This document shows, piece after piece, positions 8,949 to 18,619 of a stretch of DNA of 64,000 nucleotides; within the stretch, counting starts at the first letter, position 1, and every line of letters begins with the position of its first letter. The position numbers were made by a program, and so were the translations under genes. The notes beneath the pieces are model-generated. The model saw nothing but the letters and a program-made list of their open reading frames with translations. It ran no database searches and was not told where the DNA came from. The stretch comes from Phytophthora colocasiae (taxonomy: Eukaryota > Oomycota > Peronosporomycetes > Peronosporales > Peronosporaceae). The DNA lies in NCBI GenBank assembly GCA_018806915.1, contig JAGKQI010000055.1, positions 186,001 to 250,000 on the forward strand, read 5' to 3'.

Positions 8949-10814
8949 TTAGCGGCGTCCGGTGTGGAACTTCCACAAAAGGAAAGCGAAGATAGCCTGG
9001 AAACCCACAATGTACACCACCAACAGCAGCATATCACGAGTCACATCCACATTCTCCATCCCATACTTGGTTAAGATCGCTTGAGCCTGCTCCGACGTCT
9101 CGTTCTCGAACTGCTTGAACACGAAAGACTCGAACGAGTACGAATGGAATGCCAGGTAGTACCCCCAGATCCAGTAGTCCGGGATCGAGTCACGAGGAAC
9201 CATGAAACCTTCACACAGCATAAACATACCGAACACACCAGCTCCCAAAGCGATACCGATGATGTAGTGAGGTACAGCAGCACCGATCACGTGCATCATG
9301 GACTCCGACACCACCAGCGACAGGAACAGGTTCAGTAGGAAGTACTCGATCGCATTCAAATCCGCCAGTAGAACCACCAACGCCGTCGACATGACTGCGA
9401 TCAGGAAGATACCAGGTAACGTAGCCAAGAAGTTGGCACACACGTAACTCACGACGCTCAATGAGCTGTTGGCCCGTTCTCGAGCGAAAACAGCACGTTG
9501 TTCGATGAAAAACGGTAGAACAGCTACCGACATGAACACCAGGAACGCCTGCACGTAGAACAACATCGGGATCAGGTCCTCTTCAGTCAGGTCGTTGTTT
9601 GTGCTCAAGTACATGGTTCCCACCATGAAACTCAGACAGAAATACATGAACAACCGGATCCAGTAGATCCCCGGATTGCGGATGTTGTTCAACGTGTTGC
9701 GGTACATGAGCACACCGAACTGACGCAACGCCGACGGGGGTCGTTTCCGGATATCCGGTAGATGTTTGAGCGTCACTCTATCCCTGTTGATCCTCTCTTG
9801 GATCTGCTTGTTCGTGTCGCTCTTCGAGTATGCGTACACGAGTTTCGGCACTTCAGCATGGTCCTCGAAGTCCGTATTCACCAAACTGATGAAGTACTCG
9901 GCCGGGTTCATGTACTGTGGACAGTCGTAGCCTGTGGAGGCGAAATGCGGGATCATCTTGGACCGCGGGCCACAGAACACGGTTTGACCGGCCGACAGGA
10001 CGATGACGTTCGTGAACATGTCGTACACCAAAGATGACGGCTGGTGGATCGTACAGACTACGGTTTTCCCTTCCGCGCAAAGTTTCACGATGAACTTCAT
10101 GACGTTGTGAGCGGCACTGGAGTCCAATCCACTGGTAGGTTCGTCCAAGATCAGGATGCTCGGGTTCGACAACAGTTCAATGGCGATACTCAGACGCCGC
10201 TTCTGGCCACCGGATAACCCTTTCCGGAAAATGTCGCCCACTAAAGTATCGCGAGCCGTTCCGAGCCCCATAGCGTCCATGACGTCTTCTACGCGGATCT
10301 CGATTTCATGAGACGTGACGGTGTTCGGAAGACTCAGTTTAGCCGCCATACGCATCGTTTCAACGACCGTAAAGGAGCCCAAAAGCGTGTCTTCTTGAGC
10401 CACGTAGCTAGTTACGGCTCGGAACGTCTTGGTCACGCGTTCCGTGCCGTTCACTTCGATCAAACCGGACACGTCGCCGGAGCTGATACGATCGGCCAAG
10501 AGATCCACGAGCGTTGTTTTACCCGAACCGGACGGACCCATGATGGCTGTGAGTTCTCCGGGTGCGCACCGACCGCTTACCCGGTCGAGAATGGTCTTGG
10601 TGCCCCATGGCAACTCCGGCGTCTTCTTACCCTTGACGGTGTAGCTGAGGTCACTCCAACTGAGCACGCACGGATTGCGGATCCGTTCGTACTTGATCTG
10701 GATCTCCCGGTCCAAGACGGTGCCGACCTGACCGCGCGGCTTCTCGGACGGCGTGGGTTCTTGGCTCGGATCACACTCGAGGATCGCGTAGCCCCTCGGA
10801 GACAGAGACGTCAT
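8949..10814 (-). CDS. ABCG (White-type) half-transporter, copy 3
   Basis: Complete 621-residue ABCG half-transporter starting at an ATG (MTSLSPRGY). It has NPCVLSWSDLSYTV, Walker A GPSGSGKTT, signature LSGGQKRRLS, Walker B ILILDEPTSGLDS, H-loop TIHQPSS and a C-terminal ABC2 membrane domain ending KFHTGRR. It lies 356 bp downstream of copy 4 in the same orientation. Its N-terminal 40 residues are unlike the other copies, and the cytosolic linker between the two domains is moderately diverged. The membrane domain is nearly identical to the other three copies, including at synonymous positions, which points to recent gene conversion. Confidence 0.93.
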   Translation of the reverse strand: MTSLSPRGYAILECDPSQEPTPSEKPRGQVGTVLDREIQIKYERIRNPCVLSWSDLSYTVKGKKTPELPWGTKTILDRVSGRCAPGELTAIMGPSGSGKTTLVDLLADRISSGDVSGLIEVNGTERVTKTFRAVTSYVAQEDTLLGSFTVVETMRMAAKLSLPNTVTSHEIEIRVEDVMDAMGLGTARDTLVGDIFRKGLSGGQKRRLSIAIELLSNPSILILDEPTSGLDSSAAHNVMKFIVKLCAEGKTVVCTIHQPSSLVYDMFTNVIVLSAGQTVFCGPRSKMIPHFASTGYDCPQYMNPAEYFISLVNTDFEDHAEVPKLVYAYSKSDTNKQIQERINRDRVTLKHLPDIRKRPPSALRQFGVLMYRNTLNNIRNPGIYWIRLFMYFCLSFMVGTMYLSTNNDLTEEDLIPMLFYVQAFLVFMSVAVLPFFIEQRAVFARERANSSLSVVSYVCANFLATLPGIFLIAVMSTALVVLLADLNAIEYFLLNLFLSLVVSESMMHVIGAAVPHYIIGIALGAGVFGMFMLCEGFMVPRDSIPDYWIWGYYLAFHSYSFESFVFKQFENETSEQAQAILTKYGMENVDVTRDMLLLVVYIVGFQAIFAFLLWKFHTGRR

Positions 10815-11170
10815 GGTCGCAACGAGGAGAATTGCCGAATGAACTGGGATCGGATGGGATGGATAAGGTTCATCGTCTCACCTGGCAGGGCAGGTCAGAT
10901 TGAAGCAAACGTTTGGGTCACGTCGCGACTCGAGTCGGCACGCAACACCAGCCTGACAGTGGTGGGAGACCTATCGCGAAGATGTGACCGCCGTTCCGCC
11001 GCTGAGGACAACGGTCAGGCACAGAGAGGACCTTTACATCCGAGTGCATGATCGTCACATGTTCATGCATACAGGTTCTGTCACTTTCGAGCTTCGACGG
11101 TGCTTTTACAGCATAGTTTTCCAAGACTTACATATGGTAGTTGAATTATGATACGTTACTTGCTAACCAT
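10815..11170. promoter_or_regulatory. Intergenic region between tandem ABCG copies 3 and 4
   Basis: The 356 bp between the 3' end of copy 4 and the start of copy 3 holds no gene. It must contain the terminator region of copy 4 and the promoter of copy 3. GCCTGAC is present at 10951 and its complement at 11014, the word clustered upstream of copies 1 and 2. Confidence 0.5.
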
Positions 11171-13090
11171 TTAGCGTCGACCGGTGTGGAACTTCCAAAG
11201 GATAAACATGAAAATGATCTGGAATCCCGCAATGTACGCCACAAGGTACAACATATCCTGTGGGACGTCTACATTCTCCATCCCATACTTCCTCAGAATT
11301 GCTTGAGCTTCTTCTGACGTCTCGTTCTCGAACTGCTTGAACACGAAAGACTCGAATGAGTACGAGTGGAATGCCAGGTAGTACCCCCAGATCCAGTAGT
11401 CCGGGATCGAGTCACGAGGAACCATGAAACCTTCACACAGCATAAACATACCGAACACACCAGCTCCCAAAGCGATACCGATGATGTAGTGAGGCACAGC
11501 AGCACCGATCACGTGCATCATGGACTCCGACACCACCAGCGACAGGAACAGGTTCAGTAGGAAGTACTCGATCGCATTCAAATCCGCCAGTAGAACCACC
11601 AACGCCGTCGACATGACTGCGATCAGGAAGATACCGGGTAACGTAGCCAAGAAGTTGGCACACACGTAGCTCACGACGCTCAATGAGCTGTTGGCCCGTT
11701 CTCGAGCGAAAACAGCACGTTGTTCGATGAAAAACGGTAGAACAGCTACCGACATGAACACCAGGAACGCCTGCACGTAGAACAACATCGGCACCAGGTC
11801 CTCCTCCGTCAGGTCGTTGTTTGTGCTCAAGTACATGGTCCCCACCATGAAACTCAGACAGAAATACATGAACAACCGGATCCAGTAGATCCCCGGATTG
11901 CGGATGTTGTTCAACGTGTTGCGGTACATGAGCACACTGAACTGCCGCATAGCGGACGATGGTCGTAGTTCGATATCTGGTAGATGCTGAAGCGTAGCGC
12001 GATCACCCGTTAGTTGGTCCAGAAGCTGCTTCTTAACGTTGCTTTGGGCGTACGCGTACACAAGTTTTGTGACGTCCACGTGGTCCTCGAAGTCGGTATT
12101 CACCAGGTTGACAAAGTACTCGGCCGGGTTCATGTACTTTGGACAGTTAAATCCGATAGAAGAGAAGTGCGGGATCATACTGGAACGAGAGCCGCAGTAC
12201 ACGGTTTGACCTTGTGACAGTACGATAACGTTCGTGAACATGTCGTACACTAACGACGACGGCTGGTGGATCGTACACAAGACGTTCTTGCCTTCCCCGC
12301 AGAGTTTCAAAATGTACTTCATAACGTTGTGAGCTGAACTCGAGTCCAAGCCGCTGGTCGGTTCATCCAGAATCAGGATACTTGGGTTCGATAGCAGCTC
12401 AATGGCGATACTCAATCGCCGCTTTTGGCCGCCAGATAACCCTTTACGGAAGATATCGCCCACCAACGTGTTACTACAAGCTCCGAGTCCCATCGCATCC
12501 ATGACGCTCTCCACTCGTGAGTGGATGTCCGTCATCACCACACTATTAGGCAAACTGAGTCTGGCCGCCATTTTCATCGTCTCAACGACAGTAAACGACC
12601 CCAACAACGTGTCTTCTTGAGCCACGTAGCTCGTCACGGCTCGGAACGTTTTGGTCACGCGGTCGGTACCGTTCAACTCGATAGTTCCCGTTACAAGTCC
12701 GGAGCTGATCCGGTCGGCTAATAGATCCACAAGCGTCGTTTTTCCCGATCCGGACGGCCCCATGATCGCAGTTAGTTCCCCGGGGGCACTACGACCACTT
12801 ACTTTGTCGAGAATCGTCTTCTTCCCGTATGGGTTCTTGGCCGTCTTCTTGCCTGGTACAGAGTAACTGAGGTCGCTCCAGCTGAGTACGCACGGGTTGA
12901 TGAATTCCTCGTACTTGGCCGCCAAGTTGCGACTGTGCAGACTGTTACCAGTATCCGCATCATAGTCCGACGTGCCGTTCATGGTCCGACCGCTCTCACG
13001 CGTGTAGCCGCTTTCGAGCATCGGTCGTTCGAGCATGGGCGGGGACAATTCCGGCAGATTCCCGTACGGTGCTACGGGCGACGACGCCAT
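11171..13090 (-). CDS. ABCG (White-type) half-transporter, copy 4
   Basis: Complete 639-residue ABCG half-transporter when started at the ATG at 13090 (MASSPVAPYG), which parallels the start of copy 2. An ATG 12 codons upstream, at 13126, is possible. The N-terminal linker is about 40 residues longer than in copy 2. Nucleotide-binding motifs are GPSGSGKTT, LSGGQKRRLS, ILILDEPTSGLDS and TIHQPSS. The membrane domain has about six helices and ends KFHTGRR. The last 60 residues differ slightly from the others (PQDMLYLVAYIAGFQ), so the conversion tract stops short of the 3' end. Confidence 0.93.
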   Translation of the reverse strand: MASSPVAPYGNLPELSPPMLERPMLESGYTRESGRTMNGTSDYDADTGNSLHSRNLAAKYEEFINPCVLSWSDLSYSVPGKKTAKNPYGKKTILDKVSGRSAPGELTAIMGPSGSGKTTLVDLLADRISSGLVTGTIELNGTDRVTKTFRAVTSYVAQEDTLLGSFTVVETMKMAARLSLPNSVVMTDIHSRVESVMDAMGLGACSNTLVGDIFRKGLSGGQKRRLSIAIELLSNPSILILDEPTSGLDSSSAHNVMKYILKLCGEGKNVLCTIHQPSSLVYDMFTNVIVLSQGQTVYCGSRSSMIPHFSSIGFNCPKYMNPAEYFVNLVNTDFEDHVDVTKLVYAYAQSNVKKQLLDQLTGDRATLQHLPDIELRPSSAMRQFSVLMYRNTLNNIRNPGIYWIRLFMYFCLSFMVGTMYLSTNNDLTEEDLVPMLFYVQAFLVFMSVAVLPFFIEQRAVFARERANSSLSVVSYVCANFLATLPGIFLIAVMSTALVVLLADLNAIEYFLLNLFLSLVVSESMMHVIGAAVPHYIIGIALGAGVFGMFMLCEGFMVPRDSIPDYWIWGYYLAFHSYSFESFVFKQFENETSEEAQAILRKYGMENVDVPQDMLYLVAYIAGFQIIFMFILWKFHTGRR

Positions 13091-13634
13091 GGTCTTCGTG
13101 TGGTAAGCTCCAAAGTGAGACCCCACCAGAGCAATTCGACCGTCACCGTCTTTCCATCTTTGACTGTAGAGATTGGCCGGACGGGTAGCGCTGGTCAGGC
13201 ACCCGGCGCAACAGGACGAGCAGACGGTGTCAAATCGGACAGGAGGTGCCTCCCATACATGATGCTTTTGCTCCTGTTCCTGTCAATTAGCATCGTTAGC
13301 GCCGTCGGCAGTTGCGTTTGAAAGAGGAAACAATGCCCGTCACTACAGCATCTAGCAGTCCTCTTCCTCATCGTCTACTGTTGGGTAGGTATCCGTCCAC
13401 TTGAAGTAGCCATGCGACGACCACCCGAACGATTCGTGAGACCGTTGTCTGGCCACTGTGGCTATTCATTTTTCTTCAGTTTCGACTACATCTCAAGTCT
13501 TTTTTGTATTTTGACTCGTTCAGTCTTATCAGTAGCGACGTGGTTAATTGCCAGCCTCCGTGAAGTCTCTGGTGGTTTCGCAATGGTTTCTACTGTGTGG
13601 CTTGTAACAACTAACTCTTTCATAAAAAAAAGCC
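13091..13634. other. Intergenic region between ABCG copy 4 and HIG1 gene
   Basis: About 540 bp without a recognisable gene. It carries the 5' region of ABCG copy 4 (GTCAGGC at 13194) and the 3' end of the HIG1-domain gene, which is transcribed in the same direction. Short frames here show no domain signal. Confidence 0.5.
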
Positions 13635-14234
13635 CTACGTTTGAAGCTCTTCGATCTTGGACACTTGATCTCTTTCCTCCTCGAAACGGCCACGTTTCGC
13701 CATGTAGTCGTGGAAAGCCATAGAGCCCAACAACAAAACCACCACAGCAGCTTGACCGTAGATTCTCGTGTGCATGATCTGCTGCGAACGAGCAAGGGCA
13801 GTGTTGGTAGCCTGATAGGCGAAGATACCGCCCACTAGAGGTAAACCGGCCGTGACTAAACTGCGGTACGGATGGTCGTACACGAAATTGGCTGCTCGTT
13901 TGTGCAGTGGCAATTGGCTCTTCATCACGCGGACCTCAACGTAGTTCGGGTCGAGGGTGGACACGTACTGGTCCGGATTCCTGGCCCCGGCCAGGAGACG
14001 ATTCTCAGCCACAATAGCGAATCCAGCCAAATAGGCCGAAACCACTAAAGCCCATTTGCCACTCACACCCAGACGCGTACGAAAGCCACGGTAGTACGTG
14101 TTGGCACCGTAGACAGCTGCGCCCATGGCTAAACTGGCCCAGGCACCAGCTTTAAGACCACTGGTGTAGGCGTCCCAGGAGATGAGGTCTTTCTGGCGCT
14201 TGGCCTCGGTGAAGTCGTGTGCGGACTTATGCAT
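13635..14234 (-). CDS. HIG1-domain mitochondrial inner-membrane protein (RCF2-like)
   Basis: A 199-residue protein started at the first ATG of the frame (MHKSAHDF). The same frame extends upstream to 14405 only through a TTG codon, so the longer form is rejected. Residues about 25-80 hold two hydrophobic segments (AGAWASLAMGAAVYGA and WALVVSAYLAGFAIVA). A HIG1-type hairpin follows near the C-terminus: HPYRSLVTAGLPLVGGIFAY, a basic turn, then GQAAVVVLLLGSMAFHDYM. HIG1 proteins of the Rcf1/Rcf2 group sit in the mitochondrial inner membrane and help assemble or tune cytochrome oxidase and its supercomplexes. A double-hairpin layout is closer to Rcf2 than to the small HIGD proteins. It appears single copy. 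Confidence 0.7.
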   Translation of the reverse strand: MHKSAHDFTEAKRQKDLISWDAYTSGLKAGAWASLAMGAAVYGANTYYRGFRTRLGVSGKWALVVSAYLAGFAIVAENRLLAGARNPDQYVSTLDPNYVEVRVMKSQLPLHKRAANFVYDHPYRSLVTAGLPLVGGIFAYQATNTALARSQQIMHTRIYGQAAVVVLLLGSMAFHDYMAKRGRFEEERDQVSKIEELQT

Positions 14235-15028
14235 GAGGAACTTGAGGGGTGGATAGCTGAATGGGGAATGACTGGGAAGTCTCTGGTGGGGAACAGCCTC
14301 CGGTAGGGGGTGCCTGACCTTGGTGGTCTGACTTGAAGCTTGCGTTTTTGATGGGTCCACCACCGGCACAAATCCATATTGGTTATAACAGGTGATTGAT
14401 TTCAATAGGTTCTAGGTAGTAAGAAGAAAAAGGTGAATGGTTGGATGTAGGATAAGGTGTTGAACAGGTTATCGAATATATAAGGTTTTGAGCATGCGAC
14501 ATAGCCTGCGTTATCAAACCAGCTGATTTTAGTCGTTGACTTGGTGTTTGTATGGATGATGGATAAAGTGAAGCTTCAAGCAGGAAAGCTTGCATCGCTC
14601 TAATACTGTAAGGCTGTAGCCTAGGATAAACTACGGGGAGAAGTCTTCTGCTTGCTTGAAATGCTGTTACCCACGAAACGGCTTGGCCGTAGTAGTTATG
14701 TACTAGTACTATTGTACTAGTACAATTACATTCGCAGATACCCCTGTACAGTGTACTCGTATTTGGATGAGAGATCTATTTTATAGCCCTTCTCGGCAAC
14801 AGCACTGGGTAGGTAGGTGATCAAGACTTGGTGCTTCGGTTAGGCCTACCGAAATGACACGAAGTGAAAAAATCATAAGTTATACATACCGTATGACAAG
14901 GTATCTTCGATCATAAGTTATGTCTATGACCAAACCGAGGTATCGAGTGTGGTAATGTAATTCTTCGGTATATCCACTTGGATCTTGTAGAGTTTTTCAG
15001 AAATAGAACGACCAGAACCGAAAGAGTC
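14235..15028. other. Non-coding stretch with short palindromes
   Basis: About 790 bp with no supported gene. It includes the HIG1 promoter side (GCCTGAC at 14312), a self-complementary GTACTAGTAC word repeated near 14700-14726, and ATCATAAGTTAT repeated near 14870 and 14912. The right end runs into a gag-like frame. Confidence 0.4.
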
Positions 15029-15574
15029 ATGCGCATGGCAAGCCGTCACAGCGTCGTACCGGGAAATGCGGCCGGTGAGGCCACAGCAGAGCTCAAGCGT
15101 GAGTCCTCCTCGATCTGTAGTGATATGACAGATCAAGAGCAACAAGAGGACGAACTTCAAGCGGCATTTGCAGTCGCGAGCGTGATGGCTCGACACAAAA
15201 TGCCTCACGAGACTTTCATGGAGTATAAGAAGGCGCTACGTCGCACTGGAGAGAACTATATCATCCCAGAGGCCTACTACGTAGCGGCCTTCATCAATGG
15301 TGTGGGCTGTCAGCAACTCTCACATCTGCTTAAAGAGTCCAAGCCTCAAGATCTGGATACCGCCGCCAAGGAGGCCATTCTCCTTCAACGCAGTGATGGA
15401 TCTCGTCCATCTCTACTAGGGGGCAAACGCCCTTGTACTAGATCTCCATCAACAAACCGACACAGCCACGAACTGCCTCAGAAACGCACACGCCGAGACT
15501 CAGGAGGCTGCTACGTGTGTCACCAGTTCGGTCACTTCGCGCGGGAATGTCCAAACCGCTGGAATGATCACTAG
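15029..15574 (+). CDS. Gag-like protein with CCHC zinc knuckle (retroelement remnant)
   Basis: A 181-codon frame from the first ATG. It has an acidic N-terminus (DQEQQEDELQ), a helical middle part, an arginine-rich stretch and a C-terminal zinc knuckle CYVCHQFGHFAREC (C-x2-C-x4-H-x4-C), which is typical of retrotransposon Gag nucleocapsid. No protease or polymerase follows: the next sequence is the B1 zinc-finger copy on the other strand. It is therefore read as an isolated gag fragment, or a host gene made from one. Whether it is expressed cannot be told. Confidence 0.5.
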   Translation: MRMASRHSVVPGNAAGEATAELKRESSSICSDMTDQEQQEDELQAAFAVASVMARHKMPHETFMEYKKALRRTGENYIIPEAYYVAAFINGVGCQQLSHLLKESKPQDLDTAAKEAILLQRSDGSRPSLLGGKRPCTRSPSTNRHSHELPQKRTRRDSGGCYVCHQFGHFARECPNRWNDH

Positions 15575-15742
15575 GCCACTCCGGGAGGTTGACATGGGTC
15601 AGAGAGTGATACATTTGTATAACAATGAGCTGTACGACTGCAAGTACAGTCGAGAGTTGACACTGACCAATCAAAAGCCGAAAAACGAGTAACTTCAACT
15701 TGAATCAATCTTACTGTATTTCTACTAAAGTTGCAATACTTT

Positions 15743-16286
15743 TCAAAAGCCCTTCGAATGATGCACATTGGAGTCGATACTAGTTCTAAATATCTGGTCG
15801 TTCATGATCTCTTGGAGCTGCGTTAGGTACTCGAAGTTCGCTTTACAGTCCAGCGAGCAGAATCTTCCGGCGGTGCTGGTCAACGACGACATCGACTTCA
15901 AGAAGAGCCGCTCAGTACGTTTGTCGTTGTCTCCAGTGGTCTTCACCGTATTCATTAGCGTCAACCGACCGCATGTGAACTCGCTGCAGTCTTGGATGTG
16001 TTGTCGACGTGACGGATGGTACTGGCGACATGAGAGTGTTGGGGATGGAGATGTTGGGGCTGAATTGGGGTTCGCTGGCTGTCGGTAGTACTTCACAGTC
16101 AGGTTCGTGTCTTCCAGGCCATGACTTGGTTTGCAACTCGATCGGTTGTTGGTTTCTTTTGAAAACCAGTCGGAACACTCGAGACGCGAAACTCGGGTGA
16201 GTCTTGTCTTGAGTCTTCTTGGTTGCATTGACTTCGCAACGAGGGGGGTTGTAGTCATTGATCACAATACGAGCTGGAACGTTCAT
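15743..16286 (-). pseudogene. FLZ-type zinc-finger gene, type B copy 1 (broken)
   Basis: Copy of the B-type gene described at 29125 and 32879. The start is equivalent to the ATG of MNVPAGI (16286). An 11-bp deletion near 15915 removes the first zinc-binding pair (CVNC in intact copies) and shifts the frame, so the upstream frame stops right after RQRQTY. The FCSLDCK half is still readable in the next frame. The C-terminus (LTQLQEIMNDQIF) differs from copies 2-4 and matches copy 5 at 44090. This is a non-functional copy or one making a truncated, metal-free protein. Confidence 0.75.
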
Positions 16287-17234
16287 GATAATGTTGCTCT
16301 GGCGACAAGAGGCAAATTGGCAAGTGAGCAGCAACCTACAGCAATTCACGTCATATTCAGTCGAATTCCTCCATACGATCGACCGAATACACTTGTGATC
16401 ACTGCAAATGCTCCAAAGCCGACTCGCACGCCATGGCGATGGGCGGAGGAACTTTTGAAACTAAATAGGCTGGTTACTAAGCGAAAGCGACTGCGTGCTC
16501 AACGTGTCCTCTTGGCATTGTCGACGAGCATCTGGTGCTCTATCTCCATTGTTGTCGAGCAGTCCAGCGAGCTCTGGCTCTGATAACACCGAACGCGTGG
16601 AAACGCAGGCGATTCACACGACTCAAAGCTACACTTTAAGCTGAATTGACCACCGCGTCCCGAGAGAAGGAGCAATAACTCGCTTCGAGTTAATCGGAGC
16701 TTGTAGTTTTTTACAACGAGGGGCTGGGACGGGAACGTTGAAGCTAACACCGAATTCAGCAGACGTCTGAGAACAAAACCACGAAGCACTCGCGTACTTG
16801 TGCGAAGGGGGTCGACTCAGTACTAATTTGCTACTGCAATAGACCACCGAAAGGTGCCAATTCAATAGAGATCGAGAATGAAGCAGAAGAACTCTACAGG
16901 TATGGCTGGCTCTGGCTCTGGGCGTTGCTGTGGAAGCCAGAGGATAAGGAAACGTGATGAGGATTACCGTACAGTACGCGCACACGTATTACGCGTTGTG
17001 TTGTTGTCTGTTGCAGTGCAAGTTGACCTGCTTGGATCCATTACTCATCCGATGAGTCATGGAAACAGGGTTGTGAAAAAAACAATTTGACTTTCAAATA
17101 ATTCAATTAAAACACACTAAATTATTGATTGAGCGAGGTCTCAATCACGTCCAAATAATCCTCCATTTCACTGTGGCGTTTAGCTCGCGTTCTGCACGTT
17201 ATCGTGAAGTCACGAGCTACTTGAGTACTCTTAA
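16287..17234. repeat. Left duplication unit, upstream part lacking the elicitin gene
   Basis: Nearly identical to 29707-31237, except that 567 bp holding the elicitin (30298-30864 in the other copy) is absent at 16876/16877. The core promoter side of the elicitin is still present here on the minus strand. The unit is then interrupted at TTAA (17231-17234) by piggyBac 1. No gene is supported in this stretch; the frames on the plus strand are antisense shadows. Confidence 0.7.
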
Positions 17235-17413
17235 CCCCTCGAGTACGGAAAAAAAATGTGTTTTATATGCAGTATTCAGCATAATTAGTCTTGGCATTTG
17301 TATGTTACGGGGTAGGGCGGACCTGGGTGATAGGTAGGCTAAGGACACAAACGTGCTAAAGGTGCATGTAAACTGAATATGAATTCACCATGACACGGTG
17401 TTGAACTGCATTA

Positions 17414-18321
17414 CAGTGCGCGCCAAATCGATAGGACCCCCCCTGAAAATGCCCATAACTCAGTCAGTTTTTATCATTTTAAGTTGCGGTTTTGACAGTA
17501 GATCCATAACACGGTAAGAAAGGACCTACGGGCGTTTGTTTTAGCGTTTTTGCACCCTAAAGTATGGCTCCCATACAAAAAACTGTTTTTTGCCAAACGA
17601 CACAATTTAGGACCCCCATGCTTCAATACAAATCCCTATACTAAATAAAACCCGCTCAAAATGATATGACTGGGGATTTGTATGGGGACATGTTCTAAAC
17701 CTCTGTAGAGTGAAGGTGAGTGCATGTATCATGACTCTGAATTACACAGAACATTGATAATAGATAAGTGCATATTTGGTAGAGAAGGCCATAACCATTG
17801 GCAGAGAGTTACAAAGTAATTGCTGGCACTTTAACAGTCAGTCATTTAGTGGCTGTTTTTTAGCAAATCATAGTCAAAATGCGTTCAAATGTTAGAGACA
17901 AAATAATTATGTCGATTCCTTGCATAAGAACTCTCTAAAGCATATATGATCTCTACCAAATATGCACTTATCTATTATCAATGTTCTGTGTAATTCAGAG
18001 TCATGATACATGCACTCACCTTCACTCTACAGAGGTTTAGAACATGTCCCCATACAAATCCCCAGTCATATCATTTTGAGCGGGTTTTATTTAGTATAGG
18101 GATTTGTATTGAAGCATGGGGGTCCTAAATTGTGTCGTTTGGCAAAAAACAGTTTTTTGTATGGGAGCCATACTTTAGGGTGCAAAAACGCTAAAACAAA
18201 CGCCCGTAGGTCCTTTCTTACCGTGTTATGGATCTACTGTCAAAACCGCAACTTAAAATGATAAAAACTGACTGAGTTATGGGCATTTTCAGGGGGGGTC
18301 CTATCGATTTGGCGCGCACTG
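17414..18321. mobile_element. Foldback MITE nested in piggyBac 1 (Tc1/mariner-like ends)
   Basis: The outer 372 bp on each side (17414-17785 and 17950-18321) are reverse complements of each other around a unique core of about 164 bp. The ends start CAGTGCGCGCC and are flanked by TA on both sides, the target duplication of the Tc1/mariner superfamily. No transposase is encoded. It lies between the left piggyBac end and the transposase 3' end, so it probably does not break piggyBac coding sequence. Confidence 0.8.
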
Positions 18322-18619
18322 TATTCACCATAATGAAGATAGAGACTGGACACGTTTCCCGCCAACTTGAACAGAAACGAATGCGTTCGTTTGGCCAGTT
18401 TCAAAAATTTTGAATTTGATACTTCCAATACAAACTCTTATATAGAAAGGAGGTGTGTCATCCCTATGATTTGTTGCAATCAAAAGAAAGTGTTTGGCGT
18501 TTGATGTGTGATGATCAGACTTGGGATGTGCTGATGATGTGCTGCTAGACAGCACGCAATGTAATCATGTAGAGACCGAATAATACAGGTTATATGCAGG
18601 TCATTATTCAGCTTACCAC

